Numbered from the stretch's first letter, positions 6,251 to 13,956 are shown. The stretch is 14,588 nucleotides of DNA from an uncultured Oxalobacteraceae bacterium (GCA_946479255.1 CAMLFK010000119.1:1-14588), one strand, 5' to 3'. Notes: generated by a model not told the origin, from the letters alone. Translations and numbers: made by a program.

Positions 6251-8095
6251 ATGGAAGAGCTGCTGCCGTTCTACGAACGCGAACTGGGCTTCCTGCGCCG
6301 CCACGCGCGCGAGTTCGCCGAGCGCTATCCCAAGATCGCCGGCCGCCTGCAGATGGCCGGCGAGGTCTGCGAGGACCCGCACATCGAGCGCATGATCCAG
6401 TCATTTGCCTTGCTCAATGCGCGCATCTCCAAGCGCCTCGATGACGACTATCCGCAATTCACGGAGGCGCTGTTCGATGTGCTGTATCCGCATTACCTGC
6501 GCATCTTTCCATCCTGTTCGATCGCGCGCATGGATGCGGACGGTGCGGCGGCGCAGCTGGCGGGACTGAACCTGACCGAGCGCGGCACCGAGTTCGAAAC
6601 CCTGCCGGTGCGCGGCGGCCCATGCAGGTTCCGCACCGTCTATCCGGTCACCCTGGCGCCGCTGGCGGTGTCGCAGGTCCGCTTCGACGCCATCCTGCGC
6701 TCGCCCGAGGCCTTGCGCGCGCCGGCCGGGGCCAGCTCCGGCATCAGCATCACGCTGTCGGCCACCACCGCTGACGGCAACATGGGCAAGATCGCCAACG
6801 ACAAGCTGCGCGTGTTTATCGACGGCGAACCCTCATTCTGCGCGGCCCTGCGCGACGCGCTGTTCACGCGCACCGTGGCAGCCTATGTGGAGGGCGATGC
6901 CAGCGGGCGCTGGACCGCCTTGAACGCAACGCCGATCAGTCCGGCGGGCTTTGCCGAGGACGAGGCGGTCGTCGATTTCCCGGCCCGCTCGCACCCGGCC
7001 TACCGCCTGCTGACCGAGTATTTCTGCTTCCCGGAGAAATTCAACTTTTTCGATATCGACCTGGACGCGCTGCGCGCGCCGCTCTCCACCGGCTGCCGCT
7101 CCATTACGCTGCACCTGGCACTGTCGGGCATGCGCAGCGATTCGAACGTGGCGCGCATGCTGGCCACGCTCGGGCCCAACAACCTGCTGCTGGGATGTAC
7201 GCCGGTGGTCAACCTGTTCAGCGCCAAGGGCGATCCGATCCGCGTGAACCACACCACCGCCAGCTATACGGTGCTGGCCGAAGCCCGCCGCGCGCACGGT
7301 CATGCCGTGCATTCGATCGATTCGGTGCACATGGTGCGCGAGTCCGCAAAGGGCCAGAAGGTGGTGGAGTTCCGTCCTTTTTACTCGCTCCATCACGGGC
7401 AAGCGCCGGAGCAGAGCGGCCACTATTGGGTGCTGCGCCACGACGATGGCGTGGCGCGCCAGAGTCCCGGACACGGGGCCCAGCTCACCATCGTCGACAT
7501 CGACTTCAATCCGACCGTCGTCGAGCAGCAGAGCCTCAGCCTGCAGCTGACCTGCTCCAACGGCGATCTGCCGCAGCTGCTCAACTACGGCCAGCCGCAG
7601 GGCGACCTGTTCATGGGCGCCAATTCCAAGTTCGGCAAGGTGTCCTTGCTGCGCAAACCCAGCGCCCCCTTGAGTTTCGAGCGCGGGGCTGGCGCGCACT
7701 GGCGGCTGATTTCGCACCTGTCCCTCAACCATCTGTCCCTGACCGACGGCGGCATCGATGCCTTCCGCGAGATGCTGACCTTGTACGACCTGGCGCGCTC
7801 GCCGTCCTCGCAGCGCCAGATCGGCGGCATTAGCGCGGTCACCCACCGGCCGGCCAGCGCCTGGCTGCCGGGGAACCCGTTCGCCTGCCTGGTGCGCGGG
7901 ATCGAGGTGCGCCTCTGTATCGATGAGGAAGCCTTTGTGGGCACTGGCATTCATGCCTTCGCCCATGTGATCGAACGTTTCCTCGGACTGTACGTGCACG
8001 CCAACAGCTACACGCAGCTGGTGATCGTGTCGAACAAAAATGGAGAAGAGCTATTGAAACTGCCACCCCGCAGCGGCGAATTGAGCCTGCTGTAA
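6251..8095 (+). CDS. tssF: TssF, T6SS baseplate wedge protein (614 aa)
   Basis: TssF forms the baseplate wedge with TssG (2:1) and contacts TssK and TssE. The N-terminus MEELLPFYERELGFLRRHAR, followed by EFAERYPKIAGRLQ and the FTEALFDVLYPHYLRIFPS motif, is diagnostic. A central YFCFPEKFNFFDIDL block and the C-terminal NSYTQLVIVSNK also fit. Length matches the family. The gene starts 2 bp after tssE, and its last 43 bp overlap the likely start of tssG. Confidence 0.96.
   Translation: MEELLPFYERELGFLRRHAREFAERYPKIAGRLQMAGEVCEDPHIERMIQSFALLNARISKRLDDDYPQFTEALFDVLYPHYLRIFPSCSIARMDADGAAAQLAGLNLTERGTEFETLPVRGGPCRFRTVYPVTLAPLAVSQVRFDAILRSPEALRAPAGASSGISITLSATTADGNMGKIANDKLRVFIDGEPSFCAALRDALFTRTVAAYVEGDASGRWTALNATPISPAGFAEDEAVVDFPARSHPAYRLLTEYFCFPEKFNFFDIDLDALRAPLSTGCRSITLHLALSGMRSDSNVARMLATLGPNNLLLGCTPVVNLFSAKGDPIRVNHTTASYTVLAEARRAHGHAVHSIDSVHMVRESAKGQKVVEFRPFYSLHHGQAPEQSGHYWVLRHDDGVARQSPGHGAQLTIVDIDFNPTVVEQQSLSLQLTCSNGDLPQLLNYGQPQGDLFMGANSKFGKVSLLRKPSAPLSFERGAGAHWRLISHLSLNHLSLTDGGIDAFREMLTLYDLARSPSSQRQIGGISAVTHRPASAWLPGNPFACLVRGIEVRLCIDEEAFVGTGIHAFAHVIERFLGLYVHANSYTQLVIVSNKNGEELLKLPPRSGELSLL
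8042..8048 (+). promoter_or_regulatory. ribosome binding site supporting an ATT start for tssG
   Basis: GGAGAAG lies inside the 3' end of tssF, with 4 nt between its end and the ATT at 8053 (7 nt from the GGAG core). No ATG, GTG or TTG in the tssG frame is served by it. Confidence 0.5.
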
Positions 8096-9129
8096 TCGAA
8101 CGCCTGTTCCAGGCGCCGCACCGCTTCCAGTACTTCCAGGCGGTGCGCCTGCTCGAACAGTGGATCGAGCGCGAAGGAGCGGATGCTTCCATGCTGCGCT
8201 TCGAGAACTCGACCTCGCTGCGCTTCCCGGCCAGCCAGCTTGAGGCGCTGCGCTGCGAGCCGGCCGCCACCGCCCTGGACGCCGCCTCATTGGGCGAGGC
8301 GGCGCGTACCGGCGCGCTGAAGTATATCCGCCTGACCCCAGCCTTCATGGGCTTGCTGGACGGTGGCGGCGCGCTGCCCGTGCATTACACCGAGCGCATC
8401 GCGGCACATGCGGTAACAAGCAAGGATCATGGCCCGCGCGCCTTCCTCGATATTTTTGCGCACCGCTCGCTGGCGCTGTTCTATGAGGGATGGCGCAAGT
8501 ACCGCCTGGAGCTGAAGTACCAGCGCGAAGGCAAGGACGCTTTCCTGCCGCTGCTGCTGTCGCTGGCCGGCCTTGGCAACGAGGCGCTGCGCCGCCGCCT
8601 GACCGGTCCCGAGGAAGGCGAAGTGCTCGACGAATCGATCGGCCACTTCGCCGCGGCGGTGCGCCACCGGCCCACGTCGGCGGTGCAGATCGGCCGCGTG
8701 CTGGCCGATTACTTCGGCGCGCCGGTACAAGTCGAGCAGTTCGTCGGCAAGTGGTATGAGGTGCCGGAAACGCAGCAGACCATGCTGGGCAAGCAGAACA
8801 GCGTGCTGGGCGTGGGCGCCATGGTCGGCGAACGTGTGTGGCAGCGCGACCTGCGCATGCGGCTGGTAGTCGGCCCGCTCAAGCGCGAGAGTTTCATCGG
8901 CTTTTTGCCGGGTGGCGCGGCGGCGCGCGCGCTCAAGAGCATGCTGACCATGTTCACCGGCGTCGCGCTCGAATACGAGATCCAGCTGGTGCTGCGCGCC
9001 GCTGACGTGTGCGGCATTTCCCTGGGGCCGGACATGGCCGGCTGCCGGCTCGGCTGGGATACTTTCCTCACTTCGGGCGAGGCTCCGTGCGACCGCGGCG
9101 ACGTGCGCTACGAGCTGCACACCCTGTAG
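8053..9129 (+). CDS. tssG: TssG, T6SS baseplate wedge protein (358 aa from a likely ATT start)
   Basis: TssG joins TssF in the baseplate wedge. The conserved N-terminal block VIERLFQAPHRFQYFQAVRLLEQW is encoded at about 8092-8163, upstream of the first ordinary start in this frame (GTG 8143). No ATG, GTG or TTG precedes it in frame over the stretch I read, back to about 7960. ATT at 8053 gives the natural-looking N-terminus METATPQRRIEPAVIERLF and has GGAGAAG just upstream, so I place the start there. Further family marks are SLRFPASQL, LTPAFMGLLDGGGALPVHYTE, FLDIFAHRSLALFYEGW and a C-terminal LGWDTFL. The gene overlaps tssF by 43 bp, favouring coupled translation. Identity is sure; the start codon is inferred. 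Confidence 0.92.
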   Translation: METATPQRRIEPAVIERLFQAPHRFQYFQAVRLLEQWIEREGADASMLRFENSTSLRFPASQLEALRCEPAATALDAASLGEAARTGALKYIRLTPAFMGLLDGGGALPVHYTERIAAHAVTSKDHGPRAFLDIFAHRSLALFYEGWRKYRLELKYQREGKDAFLPLLLSLAGLGNEALRRRLTGPEEGEVLDESIGHFAAAVRHRPTSAVQIGRVLADYFGAPVQVEQFVGKWYEVPETQQTMLGKQNSVLGVGAMVGERVWQRDLRMRLVVGPLKRESFIGFLPGGAAARALKSMLTMFTGVALEYEIQLVLRAADVCGISLGPDMAGCRLGWDTFLTSGEAPCDRGDVRYELHTL

Positions 9130-9142
9130 GCGCGCCGGCGAA

Positions 9143-10426
9143 TCAGGCCTTCGATGCTGGCGGCCTCACCAGGATCACGCAGCGCTGGAACTCATCCTCA
9201 TTGCTCACGCAGAGCACGGGCGCGTCAAGCTGGGCGGCGCGCGTAGCGGCGAGGGCAAGTGCCGCCAGCACGGCGGCGTCGCCGCAGGTGCCGGTGGCGC
9301 GCCCGATGCAGAGCAGGCCGGTTCCGGTATCGATGTGGGGCGCGGCCGTGCGTGCCAGAGCCATCAATTCCATGACCCGGCTGGTGCGGTGGCCGGTGTC
9401 GGCCACGATTGCGCCCACTTTGGCGGCGCCCGGCGCCATCAATTTGGCGGCAAGTTCGCACAGCAAGCTGGCATCCGGCTTGCGTGAAATGTCGGCCGAT
9501 GTGGCGCGCCTTCCCGACAGGCTGTGCATGCTCAAGGCGCCCTGGCCAGGCCCGGCCAGCAGCCCTGCGGCCCCTTCGCCCGGGATCAGTCCTTGCTGGT
9601 GCGCTGCCGTGTATACGGTCAGCGCGTCCGACCATGCGGCCAGGCTGTCGTCGCCGATGTGCGAAGCGCAGGCGAGCAGCAGGCTCAAAGGCGAGTTGCC
9701 CGCCGCCAGCGCGGCCAGCGCCGCGCCGGCGCCGCCAGGCATATCAAGCACTTCGGTGCGCTGTGCGGGCCAGCCGCCTTCGGCGAGCGCCGCGCTCAGA
9801 AACTGGCCGGCGGCGCGGCGCTGCTCGGCGCCCCAGGCGGCAGGCAGCAGTGTGAGCAGCCGCAGGCTGGGTGCTTCGCCATGCCCGTCCAGCGCGGCGC
9901 CGGCCAGTTCGGTGGCAAGGTCGGCTCCCAGCGACAGGGCGCGCAGCTGCTCGTCGTTGAAGAGCGCCGGGTCGACCCCGGCCGCTTGCAGCCATTCCAG
10001 CACGGCGTCCGGGTGGGCGCCTTTGGTGCGCGCGCTCATGACCGGGTAGCCATCGTCGCCGGTTAGCACCGGGTCGAGGATGGCGCGGGCATCGCCCCGT
10101 TCGAGCGCCGCCGCCAGCGCATCGGCCGAATCGCCATGCGGTACACGGCAGGCACTGTAGAGCAAATTGATCCCCGGCGGCTCGGCGGGCGCCGCCGGCA
10201 CCGGGGCAGCGGTGGGCGCAGTGGCGGCGGCAGGCGCGGGTTTGGCGATCACGCGGCGGCCGTACCACAGGGCAGTGAGCAGCGCCAGCGGAAGGGCCAG
10301 CATGAGCCAGACGGCATCAATGGTCGAAGGAATGCGGTTGGCGCCGCGCCAGTAGCCGACCGCGGCGACCCAGCAGATACCGATGACGGCCATCGACAGC
10401 AGGCCTTCGCGTAGCCAGGGCCGCAT
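9143..10426 (-). CDS. T6SS-linked membrane protein with thiolase-fold (beta-ketoacyl synthase-like) domain (427 aa)
   Basis: I do not know a name for this protein. From ATG 10426 (GGGGAG just upstream) it has two hydrophobic helices (about residues 10-26 and 38-55) and an Ala/Pro-rich linker (about 62-84). The soluble domain then begins GINLLYSACRVPHG. Its later part follows the layout of beta-ketoacyl synthase-like proteins: LSLLLACASHIGDDSL (about 247-262) where the family has its DSL strand, GLIPGEGAAGLL (279-290) matching the PGEAAA motif, and ATGTCGDAAVLAALALAA (377-394) matching the GD.GAA helix near the end. I see no clear Cys-His-His catalytic set, so a non-enzymatic role is possible. 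It converges on tssG with 13 bp between stops, which suggests a T6SS connection but not co-transcription with tssG. The fold assignment is inference from motifs. Confidence 0.6.
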   Translation of the reverse strand: MRPWLREGLLSMAVIGICWVAAVGYWRGANRIPSTIDAVWLMLALPLALLTALWYGRRVIAKPAPAAATAPTAAPVPAAPAEPPGINLLYSACRVPHGDSADALAAALERGDARAILDPVLTGDDGYPVMSARTKGAHPDAVLEWLQAAGVDPALFNDEQLRALSLGADLATELAGAALDGHGEAPSLRLLTLLPAAWGAEQRRAAGQFLSAALAEGGWPAQRTEVLDMPGGAGAALAALAAGNSPLSLLLACASHIGDDSLAAWSDALTVYTAAHQQGLIPGEGAAGLLAGPGQGALSMHSLSGRRATSADISRKPDASLLCELAAKLMAPGAAKVGAIVADTGHRTSRVMELMALARTAAPHIDTGTGLLCIGRATGTCGDAAVLAALALAATRAAQLDAPVLCVSNEDEFQRCVILVRPPASKA

Positions 10427-10427
10427 G

Positions 10428-10475
10428 TCAGCTCCCCGGATTGGTATGAATGAACGCGCGCCTGAACTGATCCAT
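10428..10475 (-). CDS. possible leader peptide ORF (15 aa) upstream of the thiolase-like gene
   Basis: On the minus strand, GGGAGAG (10481-10487) sits 5 nt before an ATG at 10475. This opens the short frame MDQFRRAFIHTNPGS, ending at TGA (10428-10430). The stop lies one base before the ATG of the next gene. A well-placed ribosome binding site plus stop/start proximity suggests a translated leader that couples to the downstream gene. It is too short to judge by composition. Confidence 0.35.
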   Translation of the reverse strand: MDQFRRAFIHTNPGS

Positions 10476-10593
10476 GCTGGCTCTCCCGGAAAGATACGCG
10501 GATCAGTGTAGCGCCGGGCCCGGCCCATGTCGTGGCCCCGGCAGGAATTCTGTCAGCCTGTTGCAGGCCCCATACGCTTTTGTGGGCAGCGGC

Positions 10594-11412
10594 TTATTTG
10601 GGCAGCGTGCGGTAAGCCTCGCGCACCACGTCGGGGCCATAAGCGCGTTCCAGCCGGCGCACGGTGAAGTGGCCGCGCGCCATGTCCTGGAAGTGGTTGA
10701 TGAAGAGGGTATTGACCAGCGCGCCGCCGGCGGCGCCGACGATCGGTACCATCATCGCGGCCGCCTTCTGCGATACCTGCACGTTAAAACGCGCGGCGAT
10801 CATGGCGATCAGGCGCACGATGGCCGGCGCGCTGCCCTGGGCGATGCGGTGCCTGGACAGATAGGCGGTCGCTTCGGCGATGGCCTTGGACAGGGCGATG
10901 CGGGCCGCATAGTAGCCGGACTCCGAAGCGTCGTCCGCCTTGCTTGGCCCACCCAGGGAGAACACCGTCAGGCAGGCCAGTTGCGATTCCGCCGTGCCGA
11001 GCTGTTCGCCATTGGCGCGGCCGATGTCGGCGATCGAGCGCAGCATGACGGTCGTCGAGACCGGCAGTTCGACGGCCAGGCCGGGCAAGCCGAACACCCC
11101 ACCGGCCGCGCCGGTCAGGGCCACGGCGGCGCTGTGCAGGCGCGGCATGGCGCGTGTGGAACCGCCCTTGAGGCTGGCCTCGGCCAGCTCCAGGCATTTG
11201 CGCAGCGAAGCGGTGGTGAGTTCGCTGAGCTTCTCGCGCAGCGTGGCCGGCAGGGCGTTGACCGCGTTCTCCAGCGGCATGCCGATCATGTCGGTGACCT
11301 TGCTGACGTAGCCTGGATGCTCAAGCAGCTGCTTGGCTTGGGCCAGTTCGGCCATGTGCTCGGGCGAGATGGTGGCCGAACTCGACGCGTATTTCGCCTC
11401 TTTCATACTCAT
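10594..11412 (-). CDS. EcsC family protein (272 aa)
   Basis: The sequence fits the EcsC family (named after the Bacillus ecs locus; biochemical role in proteobacteria not known). It has a polar N-terminal part, then a Gly/Ala-rich hydrophobic stretch (VALTGAAGGVFGLPGLAVEL), then TVMLRSIADIGRANGE and CLTVFSLGG. A second glycine-rich hydrophobic segment follows (VPIVGAAGGALVNTLFINHF), and it ends ARGHFTVRRLERAYG. The two hydrophobic segments suggest membrane association. GAGG lies 4 nt before ATG 11412 and better spaced for a second in-frame ATG at 11406; either may be used. It runs in the same direction as the thiolase-like gene 168 bp downstream, so the two may share a transcript. Confidence 0.85.
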   Translation of the reverse strand: MSMKEAKYASSSATISPEHMAELAQAKQLLEHPGYVSKVTDMIGMPLENAVNALPATLREKLSELTTASLRKCLELAEASLKGGSTRAMPRLHSAAVALTGAAGGVFGLPGLAVELPVSTTVMLRSIADIGRANGEQLGTAESQLACLTVFSLGGPSKADDASESGYYAARIALSKAIAEATAYLSRHRIAQGSAPAIVRLIAMIAARFNVQVSQKAAAMMVPIVGAAGGALVNTLFINHFQDMARGHFTVRRLERAYGPDVVREAYRTLPK

Positions 11413-11516
11413 GCTGCCTCGCGGATTGGTGGTGAAATCAGTATAAGCCAGAGACTAAATGGGCCGGCGTCCGCTTCGACGGCGGGTATTATTCGTATTA
11501 GATGAGGCAGAAACCA
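11413..11516. promoter_or_regulatory. divergent promoter region, ecsC-like gene / SDR gene
   Basis: The gap separates two divergent genes and must hold both promoters. Possible -10 elements are TATTAT at 11487-11492 on the plus strand and TATACT (minus, 11445-11440). Neither has a clear -35 partner, so exact promoters are not assigned. Confidence 0.35.
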
Positions 11517-12254
11517 ATGAAAGCAATAGTGACAGGACATAGCAAAGGGCTGGGCGCCGCATTGGCGGGCGAACTGGCGCGGCGCGGCGTCCATGTGCTG
11601 GGCCTGGCGCGCGGCCATTCGGCCGAGCTGGCGCGGCAATGGCCGCAGCGGGTGACCCAGGTGGCGCTCGACCTGGCCGACAGCGGCGCGCTGGCGGACT
11701 GGCTCGCCAAGCCGGACCTGGCGGACTTCTTTGCCGGCAGCCCGGTGGCGCTGCTGATCAATAACGCCGGCACGGTGCAGCCGGTGGGCGCGTCAAGCCA
11801 GCAAGATGTGGCGGCGGTCGGCATGGCGGTGGCGCTCAATGTGGCCGCCCCGCTGATGCTCTCTGCCGCGGTGGCGCGCTTGGCTTGTGAGCGCCGTATC
11901 GTGCACATCTCCAGTGGTGCCGGGCGCTCGCCCTATGCGGGCTGGAATGTGTATTGCGCGACCAAGGCGGCGCTGGACCACCACGCGCGCGCCGCCGCGC
12001 TCGATGCCGTACCGGGCCTGCGCATCTGCAGCCTGGCGCCGGGCATCATCGATACCGGCATGCAGGCCGAGATCCGCGCCACCTCGCCGGCGCTGTTTCC
12101 CGGGCGTGAACGCTTCGTGGACCTGCACCGCAGGGGCGAACTGGTGGATCCGGCGGCATGCGCCGTGCATGTCGTCGATTATCTGCTGGCCGCTGCCTTC
12201 GGCAGCCATCCGGTGGACGACTTGCGCAGCGCGGCCGCCGCAAAACGGCAATAG
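11517..12254 (+). CDS. SDR family NAD(P)-dependent oxidoreductase (245 aa)
   Basis: A classical short-chain dehydrogenase/reductase. It has the Rossmann cofactor motif TGHSKGLG (residues 6-13), NNAG (82-85), a catalytic serine in ISSGAG (132 or 133), the active-site Y146-x3-K150 (YCATK) and LAPGIIDTGM after the sixth strand. All key residues are present and length is standard. I prefer ATG 11517, since TGAGG (11503-11507) is well spaced and the Rossmann strand then starts MKAIVTG; ATG 11502 would add MRQKP. No acidic residue at the end of strand 2 is obvious (GLARGH), which hints at NADP(H) preference. Substrate cannot be told. It is monocistronic and convergent with the KGG-motif gene. Confidence 0.92.
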   Translation: MKAIVTGHSKGLGAALAGELARRGVHVLGLARGHSAELARQWPQRVTQVALDLADSGALADWLAKPDLADFFAGSPVALLINNAGTVQPVGASSQQDVAAVGMAVALNVAAPLMLSAAVARLACERRIVHISSGAGRSPYAGWNVYCATKAALDHHARAAALDAVPGLRICSLAPGIIDTGMQAEIRATSPALFPGRERFVDLHRRGELVDPAACAVHVVDYLLAAAFGSHPVDDLRSAAAAKRQ

Positions 12255-12270
12255 CCCACAGGTGGGCTAT
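12251..12270. terminator. hairpin over the SDR stop codon, possible bidirectional terminator
   Basis: ATAGCCCAC and GTGGGCTAT are exact reverse complements separated by two bases; a realistic fold is a 7-bp stem with a 6-nt loop. It includes the TAG stop of the SDR gene and sits between two convergent genes. No T-tract follows on either strand, so intrinsic termination is uncertain. Confidence 0.45.
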
Positions 12271-12294
12271 CGATCGAGCTGGCTGACTGCCGGA

Positions 12295-12654
12295 TCAGCG
12301 ATTGCTCGATTCGTGCGAGCCGCTTTGCTGCTGGCCTTCTGGATTGCCGCTCTGCTGGTTGGCGCCTGAGCTGGACTTGGAGTTGCTGCTTGATGCGCTC
12401 TGGCGGTTGCCGCCGCTATGGCTCAGTTTGCCTGCCTCGCGTGCTTCTTCGGAGGTGAACTCATGGGCGTTGCCCGAAGCGTGGGCGGCACGGCCGCCTT
12501 CCGAGGCGATTTCACGCTGGCGCTGTGGATCCATCGAAGCGAAGCCGCGGGTGCTGGTGGCGCTCTGCTTGTTGCCGTCGCGATTGCCGCCCTGACTCGC
12601 TTGCTTGCCCGACTGATTGTTACCTTTGTTACCACCTTGATTGTTGCTAGCCAT
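12295..12654 (-). CDS. KGG-motif general stress protein (119 aa)
   Basis: A small, very hydrophilic, presumably disordered protein. The core RGFASMDPQRQREIASEGGR (residues 36-55), followed by AAHASGNAHEFTSEEAREAG, is the stress-induced KGG-repeat family (Con-10/GsiB-like). The usual KGG is changed to EGG (52-54), and the second repeat reads LSHSGGN. Both ends are low complexity: Gly/Asn/Gln/Lys before residue 35 and Ser/Gln/Gly/Asn after 83. The start is ATG 12654, with GAGGAG about 8 nt upstream; the longer frame above it is leader sequence. Family members are induced by desiccation, starvation or oxidative stress, but their molecular role is unknown. Confidence 0.9.
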   Translation of the reverse strand: MASNNQGGNKGNNQSGKQASQGGNRDGNKQSATSTRGFASMDPQRQREIASEGGRAAHASGNAHEFTSEEAREAGKLSHSGGNRQSASSSNSKSSSGANQQSGNPEGQQQSGSHESSNR

Positions 12655-12764
12655 GATGTGTACTCCTCGATGTTTTAAATTGAAAGTACTTCTCACGTAA
12701 GCCATTGTTTTCGTTTTGAAAAACACAGCGTCGCGAACAAGTGCAGCCATCTTAAACGCCTGGA

Positions 12765-12792
12765 ATGTTAAATTAAGTAGGCGCACTTGCAA
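12765..12792 (-). promoter_or_regulatory. candidate sigma-70-type promoter for the KGG-motif stress gene
   Basis: On the minus strand, TTGCAA (12792-12787) and TAACAT (12770-12765) are separated by 16 nt, each matching 4 of 6 consensus bases. This would give a leader of about 100 nt before ATG 12654. The surrounding 12655-12865 is AT-rich and otherwise shows no gene. Confidence 0.3.
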
Positions 12793-12865
12793 CATCCGTG
12801 TAGGAGTACATTACCGATCAGCTAGCTTAAATTACATCATTTGTCTGAGGAAACGACTGTCGGCA

Positions 12866-13807
12866 TTACTCAGGAATAAGCCGCTCGTCCACCACATGGG
12901 CGCGCACCGCCCACATCACCCCGGCGCTGAGCAGTGCCATGGCAGCAAGTTCGAGCGCACGCGGCCAGCGCTGCTCATACAAAAAGCCGTACATCAAGGC
13001 GAACAAGGTCTCGAACAGGATCAGCTGGCCGGACAGGGTCACCGGCACGCGCCGGCTGGCGATATTCCACAGGTGGTTGCCGATCACCGAGGCTAATAGT
13101 GCCAAGGCCGCATTGGCCAGCCAGAATGTGGCCCAGTCGTGCGGCGGCGCGCTTGGCCTTGCAAACGCGTTAAAGGCGAACAGCAGCAAGCCGGCCGGGA
13201 TGGCGATCGCGCCACTGGCCATGCCGTACAGGGCAGACCACTCGGCGCTGGAAAATTGCGGGCTGCGTTTGAGGAAGCGCGCGTTGTCGACCGCGTACCA
13301 GGACCAGCACAGCAGCGCACCGAAGGCGCACAGCACGCCGGCCAGCATGGCCGCGGGGTGGCCGGCGCCGCTTCCCGCGTGGCTGAAGAGGTCGATATTG
13401 ATGCAGGCAATCCCGGCCGCCGCCACCAGCAGCGGGCCGGCCAGCTGGCGCAGCGGCAGGGCGCCATGGTCGGCCCGTCCCATCAAGGTCACCACCACCG
13501 GCAGCAGGCCGATGATCAGCGATGTGGGCGCGATGCCTGCCAGCTTCACGCCGAACGCGAGCAGCATGTAATAGACCAGGTTGCCGGAGAGCGCGTGGCG
13601 CAGCAGCGCCCAATAGTCGGCGCGTCCGAGGCGCGCCAGCAGCGGGCGCAGGCGGGGCAGCATCAGGGCCAGCGCCATCAGGCCGTATGCGCTGTAACGT
13701 CCCACCGCCAGTTCGAACGGGGAGTGCGCACCCAGCCAGGCGGGCATGATGAAGACCAGCCCCCACAGGGCGCCGGCGCCAAGGCCGCAAAGTACACCGA
13801 TCCACAT
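12866..13807 (-). CDS. EamA/DMT family transporter (313 aa)
   Basis: A hydrophobic protein with about ten predicted membrane helices in two EamA halves, as in drug/metabolite transporters. The first half opens with GLGAGALWGLVFIMPAWLG and includes a signature-like LAFGVKLAGIAPTSLIIGLLPVVV. The second half ends ASVIGNHLWNIASRRVPVTL then LILFETLFALMYGFLYEQ. I chose ATG 13807 (MWIGVLCGLGAG) because it puts the first helix at the N-terminus as usual; an upstream in-frame ATG at 13858 would add 17 polar residues. The ribosome binding site is weak (GGGG-type). Substrate is unknown; amino-acid or metabolite export is typical of the family. It runs alone on the minus strand, divergent from the sorting-signal protein gene. 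Confidence 0.88.
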   Translation of the reverse strand: MWIGVLCGLGAGALWGLVFIMPAWLGAHSPFELAVGRYSAYGLMALALMLPRLRPLLARLGRADYWALLRHALSGNLVYYMLLAFGVKLAGIAPTSLIIGLLPVVVTLMGRADHGALPLRQLAGPLLVAAAGIACINIDLFSHAGSGAGHPAAMLAGVLCAFGALLCWSWYAVDNARFLKRSPQFSSAEWSALYGMASGAIAIPAGLLLFAFNAFARPSAPPHDWATFWLANAALALLASVIGNHLWNIASRRVPVTLSGQLILFETLFALMYGFLYEQRWPRALELAAMALLSAGVMWAVRAHVVDERLIPE

Positions 13808-13940
13808 ACCCGCGCCCCGGACAAAAAAGGCGCCAGTGTGGCACAAGGCTTTCGCCAATGCCAGAGAGCTTGTCGACGAACCTTACACTAGCTAGTACTT
13901 GGCGAGCGCTATGCTGTTGATTGTTATCGATTATCAATTT

Positions 13941-13956
13941 TGGCATGATTTTTGCT
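13941..13956 (+). promoter_or_regulatory. sigma-54 (RpoN) promoter, -24/-12, for the exosortase-sorted protein
   Basis: TGGCATGATTTTTGCT has GG at 13942-13943 and GC at 13954-13955 with exactly 10 bases between, matching TGGCAC-N5-TTGCA/T with one mismatch. Transcription would start near 13967, leaving a leader of about 28 nt with GGAG (13983-13986) before ATG 13995. Exosortase-substrate genes in several proteobacteria are reported to depend on RpoN and the PrsK/PrsR two-component system, which fits. A perfect 10-bp palindrome (ACTAGCTAGT, 13887-13896) about 75 bp upstream of the start could be an activator site. Confidence 0.75.

Noticed and set aside
6833..7999. Long minus-strand frame (388 codons) inside tssF
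   Set aside because: Antisense shadow of tssF with no family features.
10513..10524. Palindrome GCCGGGCCCGGC as a terminator after the EcsC-like gene
   Set aside because: No loop-forming spacer and no T-tract; short GC palindromes are frequent in this high-GC sequence. It may simply lie in the spacer of a weak promoter-like ACGACA-N17-TACACT.
10474..11505. Plus-strand frame of 343 codons opposite the EcsC-like gene
   Set aside because: Composition is typical of an antisense shadow (Arg/Gln/Gly/His), while the minus strand encodes a recognisable EcsC protein with proper start and ribosome binding site.
12655..12795. N-terminal extension of the KGG stress protein to position 12795
   Set aside because: The extension does not resemble the family, while ATG 12654 has a strong GAGGAG site and the expected MASNNQ-type start.
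12659..12810. Inverted 9-mer TGTACTCCT (12659-12667) / AGGAGTACA (12802-12810)
   Set aside because: The copies are 134 bp apart and one is simply the ribosome binding site of the stress gene; likely coincidence.
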